Below the pieces are notes generated by a model, which saw nothing but the letters and a program-made list of their open reading frames with translations, was not told the origin of the DNA and searched no databases. The position numbers and the translations under genes were made by a program. From NCBI GenBank assembly GCA_003354055.1, contig PIVQ01000281.1:1-8575 (forward strand): a stretch of 8,575 nt of DNA, given 5' to 3'. Numbering within the stretch: the first letter of the stretch is position 1; every line of letters starts with the position of its first letter. This DNA is from Desulfobacteraceae bacterium. GTDB taxonomy: Bacteria; Desulfobacterota; Desulfobacteria; Desulfobacterales; Desulfobacteraceae. Of this stretch, positions 6,086 through 8,575 are shown piece by piece.

Positions 6086-6787
6086 ATGAACTACAGCGAA
6101 TTTAAAAAGCTTTACGGCGCCCGGGGGAAAGATATCGCAAGAACGGTCTATTTGGCCAACCAGGATGTCATGCGCATTAAAAAAGAGAAGACTGCCGTGG
6201 CCAACCTGGAAAAGATCCTTACGGCTGTATTCAGCATTACCTATAAAAAAGGGTTCCAGGCCATGAGCATGCGGGACCTGAGTCTGAAAACCGGGATGAG
6301 TCTGGGTGCCCTTTACGCCTATTTCCCGGGTAAAGAGGAACTTTTGGCCATTATCCAGGACCAGGGCAGGGTCATGGTCAAGGAGACCCTCGGCCAGTTT
6401 GCGCAGGAACATGATCATCCCCTGGAAAAGCTTCGTTCTGCGATCCGGGCCCATATTTTTTTGTCGGAGCTGTTCCGGCCCTGGTTTTACTTTACCTTTA
6501 TGGAGGCCAGGAACCTGAAACCTGCAGGTTTTGAAGCGGTCAAGGCCATGGAAGAGCATACCCAGAAGATCCTCAGCGATATCCTGGAACTGGGTGAGGA
6601 ACAGGGGGTGTTCAAACCCGGGAACCATGATATTACCGCCTGCATGATCAAGGCGCTTCAGCAAGAGTGGTACTTAAAGCGGTGGAAGTATACCAAGCAG
6701 AAAATCACTGTGGATCAGTTTGCCGATCATGTGCTGGACATGGTGGAAGGTTTTTGTCTGTTAACCCCCTCACCCGTTAACGCATAA
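6086..6787 (+). CDS. TetR/AcrR-family transcriptional regulator
   Basis: This 233-residue regulator starts at ATG 6086 after AAAAGGAG with a short 3-nt gap. The TetR DNA-binding domain lies at about residues 44-90: ILTAVFSITYKKGFQA, then the helix-turn-helix MSMRDLSLKTGMSLGALYAYF and PGKEELL, matching the family pattern (..GtlY.yF..KeeLl). Residues 1-43 form an unusual N-terminal extension rich in Lys/Arg, before the normal start of the domain. The remainder (about 95-233) is a helical ligand-binding and dimerisation domain. TetR proteins next to fatty-acid genes usually repress and release DNA on binding acyl-CoA. Likely targets are the two operators at 2900 and 4752, giving autoregulation plus control of etfBA. 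The ligand is unknown, though an acyl-CoA of the encoded pathway is most plausible. Confidence 0.9.
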   Translation: MNYSEFKKLYGARGKDIARTVYLANQDVMRIKKEKTAVANLEKILTAVFSITYKKGFQAMSMRDLSLKTGMSLGALYAYFPGKEELLAIIQDQGRVMVKETLGQFAQEHDHPLEKLRSAIRAHIFLSELFRPWFYFTFMEARNLKPAGFEAVKAMEEHTQKILSDILELGEEQGVFKPGNHDITACMIKALQQEWYLKRWKYTKQKITVDQFADHVLDMVEGFCLLTPSPVNA

Positions 6788-6789
6788 GG

Positions 6790-7875
6790 ATGGAAAATTT
6801 GGAAGATAGTAAGATAATTGACAAAGCCACCCGGATCAGACCGGGAGAAGAGATAGATGTTCGGTCCATAAATTCTTTTTTACGGGATGCGATTCAGGAT
6901 TTGTCCGAAGACGTTGAGATCACCCAGTTTCCCAGTGGGTTTTCTAACCTGACCTATGAGATCCGCAGTGGTGACCGCAGGATGGTGCTGCGCCGCCCCC
7001 CCATCGGTGCCAAGGTGGACAAGGGCCATGACATGGAAAGAGAGTTCCGGGTGTTATCCGCCCTTTACCCTGCCTTTCCCAGATGTCCGCGCCCCCTTGC
7101 CTATTGCGATGACAGCGACCTTATTGGAGCGCCTTTTTTTGTCATGGAAAAACTGTCCGGGATCATCCTTCGAAAGGACCCGCCACAAGGCCTTGAGTTT
7201 TCTAAGACACAGGCAAGGCAGCTTTGCGAAAATCTCACCGATACCTTGGTTGCGATCCACTCCATCGACATGGAAGCCACAGGGCTTTCATCCATCGGAA
7301 AGCCTGCAGGATATGTTAAACGCCAGGTTACGGGCTGGAGCAGCCGCTATCGCAAGGCAAAAACTGAAGATGCGCCGGACTGTGAAGCGGTTATGGAATG
7401 GCTGGCTGAAAAAATGCCGGCAGATACGGATTCCCCTGTAATGGTTCACAACGACTACAAGATGGATAACCTGGTCCTTGATCCGGCACAGCCGGACCGA
7501 ATCACAGGAATTCTGGACTGGGAAATGGCCACCTACGGAGATCCCCTCATGGATCTTGGCAACAGTCTGGCCTATTGGGTAGAAGAGAATGACCAGGACG
7601 AGCTACAGATGATGCGGACCATGCCCACAAATCTGCCCGGCGCTCTGACCCGGCAGCAGATCATAGACAGATACGGGGAAAAGACCGGCCGGGATGTGGC
7701 AGAGTTTGACTACTACTATTGTTTCGGCCTGTTCCGCCTGGCGGGCATCGCCCAGCAGATCTACAACCGGTACTTCCACGGACTGACAAAAAACAAGCGG
7801 TTTGCCATGCTTATCTTCGGCGTTCATGCCCTGGAGAAAACCGCGATGCAAATCATTGAAAAATCCAAACTATAG
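6790..7875 (+). CDS. APH-fold kinase, ACAD10/11 N-domain type (LvaA-like)
   Basis: This 361-residue aminoglycoside-phosphotransferase-fold kinase resembles the domain fused ahead of the ACAD in human ACAD10/11. The N-lobe shows SGFSNLTYEI (G50-N53, nucleotide loop), V66-L-R-R-P-P71 and a KGHDMEREFRVL helix. The C-lobe has the catalytic loop H220-N-D222-Y-K-M-D-N227 and the metal-binding L242-D243-W-E followed by YGDPLMDL. Catalytic Asp222, Asn227 and Asp243 are all present, so it should be active. In LvaA and ACAD11, the kinase phosphorylates the 4-hydroxyl of a 4-hydroxyacyl-CoA. True drug resistance is unlikely given the neighbours. ATG 6790 lies 2 nt after the TetR stop with AAGG abutting it; TTG 6799 has the same AAGGA at about 8 nt and is a credible alternative start. 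The stop codon overlaps the next gene's Shine-Dalgarno. Confidence 0.85.
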   Translation: MENLEDSKIIDKATRIRPGEEIDVRSINSFLRDAIQDLSEDVEITQFPSGFSNLTYEIRSGDRRMVLRRPPIGAKVDKGHDMEREFRVLSALYPAFPRCPRPLAYCDDSDLIGAPFFVMEKLSGIILRKDPPQGLEFSKTQARQLCENLTDTLVAIHSIDMEATGLSSIGKPAGYVKRQVTGWSSRYRKAKTEDAPDCEAVMEWLAEKMPADTDSPVMVHNDYKMDNLVLDPAQPDRITGILDWEMATYGDPLMDLGNSLAYWVEENDQDELQMMRTMPTNLPGALTRQQIIDRYGEKTGRDVAEFDYYYCFGLFRLAGIAQQIYNRYFHGLTKNKRFAMLIFGVHALEKTAMQIIEKSKL

Positions 7876-7886
7876 GAGATCCAATT

Positions 7887-8575
7887 ATGAGTGATTTTAA
7901 TCTAACCGGAAAAGTTGCCGTGATCACAGGCGCCAGCCGTGGGATCGGTCTGGCAGCAGCAAAAAAACTGGCCCAGTGCGGTGCTACCTGCATCCTGGTC
8001 AGCCGTAAGATGGAAACCCTTGAAGCGGCTGCAGCCGAGATCACAGGGGCAGGGCACAAGGCCCTGGCCATGGCCTGTCATACCGGATATCCTGAGCAGA
8101 TTCAGGCCCTGTACGAAAAGATAGTGGAGACCCACGGCCGCCTGGATATCCTGGTCAACAATGCCGCCACCAACCCCCATTTCGGTGAGATGATCGATGC
8201 GGATGCGGGTATCTGGGACAAGACTCTGGACGTGAATATCAAAGGTCCCTTCTTCATGACAAAATATGCCGTCCCCCTGATGACCGAAGGCGGGGCCATA
8301 GTTAATGTGGCATCGGTAAATGCGGTCCGTCCCGGATTCTTTCAGGGAATTTACTCGGCCACCAAGGCAGCCCTGGTCAACATGACCCAGACCCTGGCAA
8401 GGGAACTCGCCCCCAGAGGTATCCGGGTCAATGCCCTGCTGCCCGGCCTTACCAATACCAAGTTTGCCTCTGCCATTATTTCCTCTGAAGAGATCAGCCA
8501 GCATGCCCTGGCCCAGATTCCCATGGGACGGTATGCCGAGCCTGAAGAGATGGCAGGCTCCATTTTGTACCTGGT
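7887..8575 (+). CDS. Short-chain dehydrogenase/reductase, 3' end cut (LvaD-like role possible)
   Basis: The frame is open from ATG 7887 to the window end (229 codons of an expected roughly 250), so only the C-terminus is missing. AGGAG (7874-7878) lies 8 nt upstream and overlaps the kinase stop, showing tight operon packing. Classical SDR motifs are complete: T14-G-A-S-R-G-I-G21 (Rossmann nucleotide loop), N91-N-A-A94, catalytic S143, Y156-S-A-T-K160, and a LLPGLTNTKFA segment after the active site. The S17-R18 pair and the basic V-S-R-K after the second strand are compatible with NADP(H), but this is only suggestive. In the levulinate pathway an SDR (LvaD) reduces the 4-oxoacyl-CoA to the 4-hydroxyacyl-CoA that the kinase uses. 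Here it could run that step or oxidise another hydroxyacyl-CoA. Confidence 0.88.
   Translation, partial: MSDFNLTGKVAVITGASRGIGLAAAKKLAQCGATCILVSRKMETLEAAAAEITGAGHKALAMACHTGYPEQIQALYEKIVETHGRLDILVNNAATNPHFGEMIDADAGIWDKTLDVNIKGPFFMTKYAVPLMTEGGAIVNVASVNAVRPGFFQGIYSATKAALVNMTQTLARELAPRGIRVNALLPGLTNTKFASAIISSEEISQHALAQIPMGRYAEPEEMAGSILYL

Noticed and set aside
6065..6664. 199-codon open frame on the minus strand opposite the TetR gene
   Set aside because: The TetR helix-turn-helix on the plus strand is clear, and the reverse frame shows no domain or start signal.
6790..7875. Antibiotic-resistance aminoglycoside phosphotransferase
   Set aside because: The fold is shared, but the gene sits in an acyl-CoA operon next to an ACAD10/11-type partner and its sequence pattern (VLRRPP, LDWEMATYGDPLMDL) fits the ACAD10/11/LvaA-type kinases.
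7902..8504. 200-codon open frame on the minus strand inside the SDR gene
   Set aside because: The plus-strand SDR has every family motif in order; the antisense frame has none and is a by-product of GC-biased codon use.
1..8575. CRISPR array, tRNA, rRNA or insertion sequence
   Set aside because: No regularly spaced repeats, tRNA-like cloverleaf, rRNA segments or transposase motifs were seen on either strand.

Overview
The window looks like chromosomal DNA from an anaerobic, sulfate-reducer-type deltaproteobacterium (Desulfobacterota, Desulfobacteraceae-like). This is inferred from moderately GC-rich coding sequence, the gene style (MoxR/VWA pair, ETF plus acyl-CoA dehydrogenase clusters, a TetR regulator with a long N-terminal extension) and an intergenic repeat-like segment. 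No marker gene fixes the taxonomy. All genes are on the + strand and densely packed.

Region 1 (1-2776) is a three-gene run. It holds the last 50 codons of a MoxR-type AAA+ ATPase, a full CoxE-like von Willebrand factor A (VWA) protein with an intact metal-binding motif, and a divergent acyl-CoA dehydrogenase-like protein whose C-terminus lacks the usual catalytic-Glu segment.

Region 2 (2777-4753) starts with a 184-bp intergenic stretch. It contains a palindromic repeat-like segment followed by a TetR-type operator. The two electron transfer flavoprotein subunits follow (etfB then etfA, ATGA overlap).

Region 3 (4754-8575, running off the end) begins with a second copy of the same operator, which overlaps the etfA stop codon. 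The genes are then an ACAD10/11-type acyl-CoA dehydrogenase (TTG start), a TetR regulator, an APH-fold kinase of the kind fused to the ACAD domain in animal ACAD10/11, and a short-chain dehydrogenase/reductase (SDR) cut by the window edge.

The main interpretation is that region 3 is a split, bacterial version of the ACAD11-type system, parallel to the levulinate (lva) kinase/ACAD/SDR set of Pseudomonas. An SDR would interconvert a 4-oxo and a 4-hydroxy acyl-CoA, the kinase would phosphorylate the hydroxyl group, and the ACAD-fold enzyme would eliminate phosphate to give an enoyl-CoA that can enter beta-oxidation. The shared operators suggest that the TetR protein controls both its own operon and the ETF operon, so electron transfer and acyl-CoA processing would be induced together. 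Protein families are read from sequence motifs; the substrate and the pathway direction are inference.
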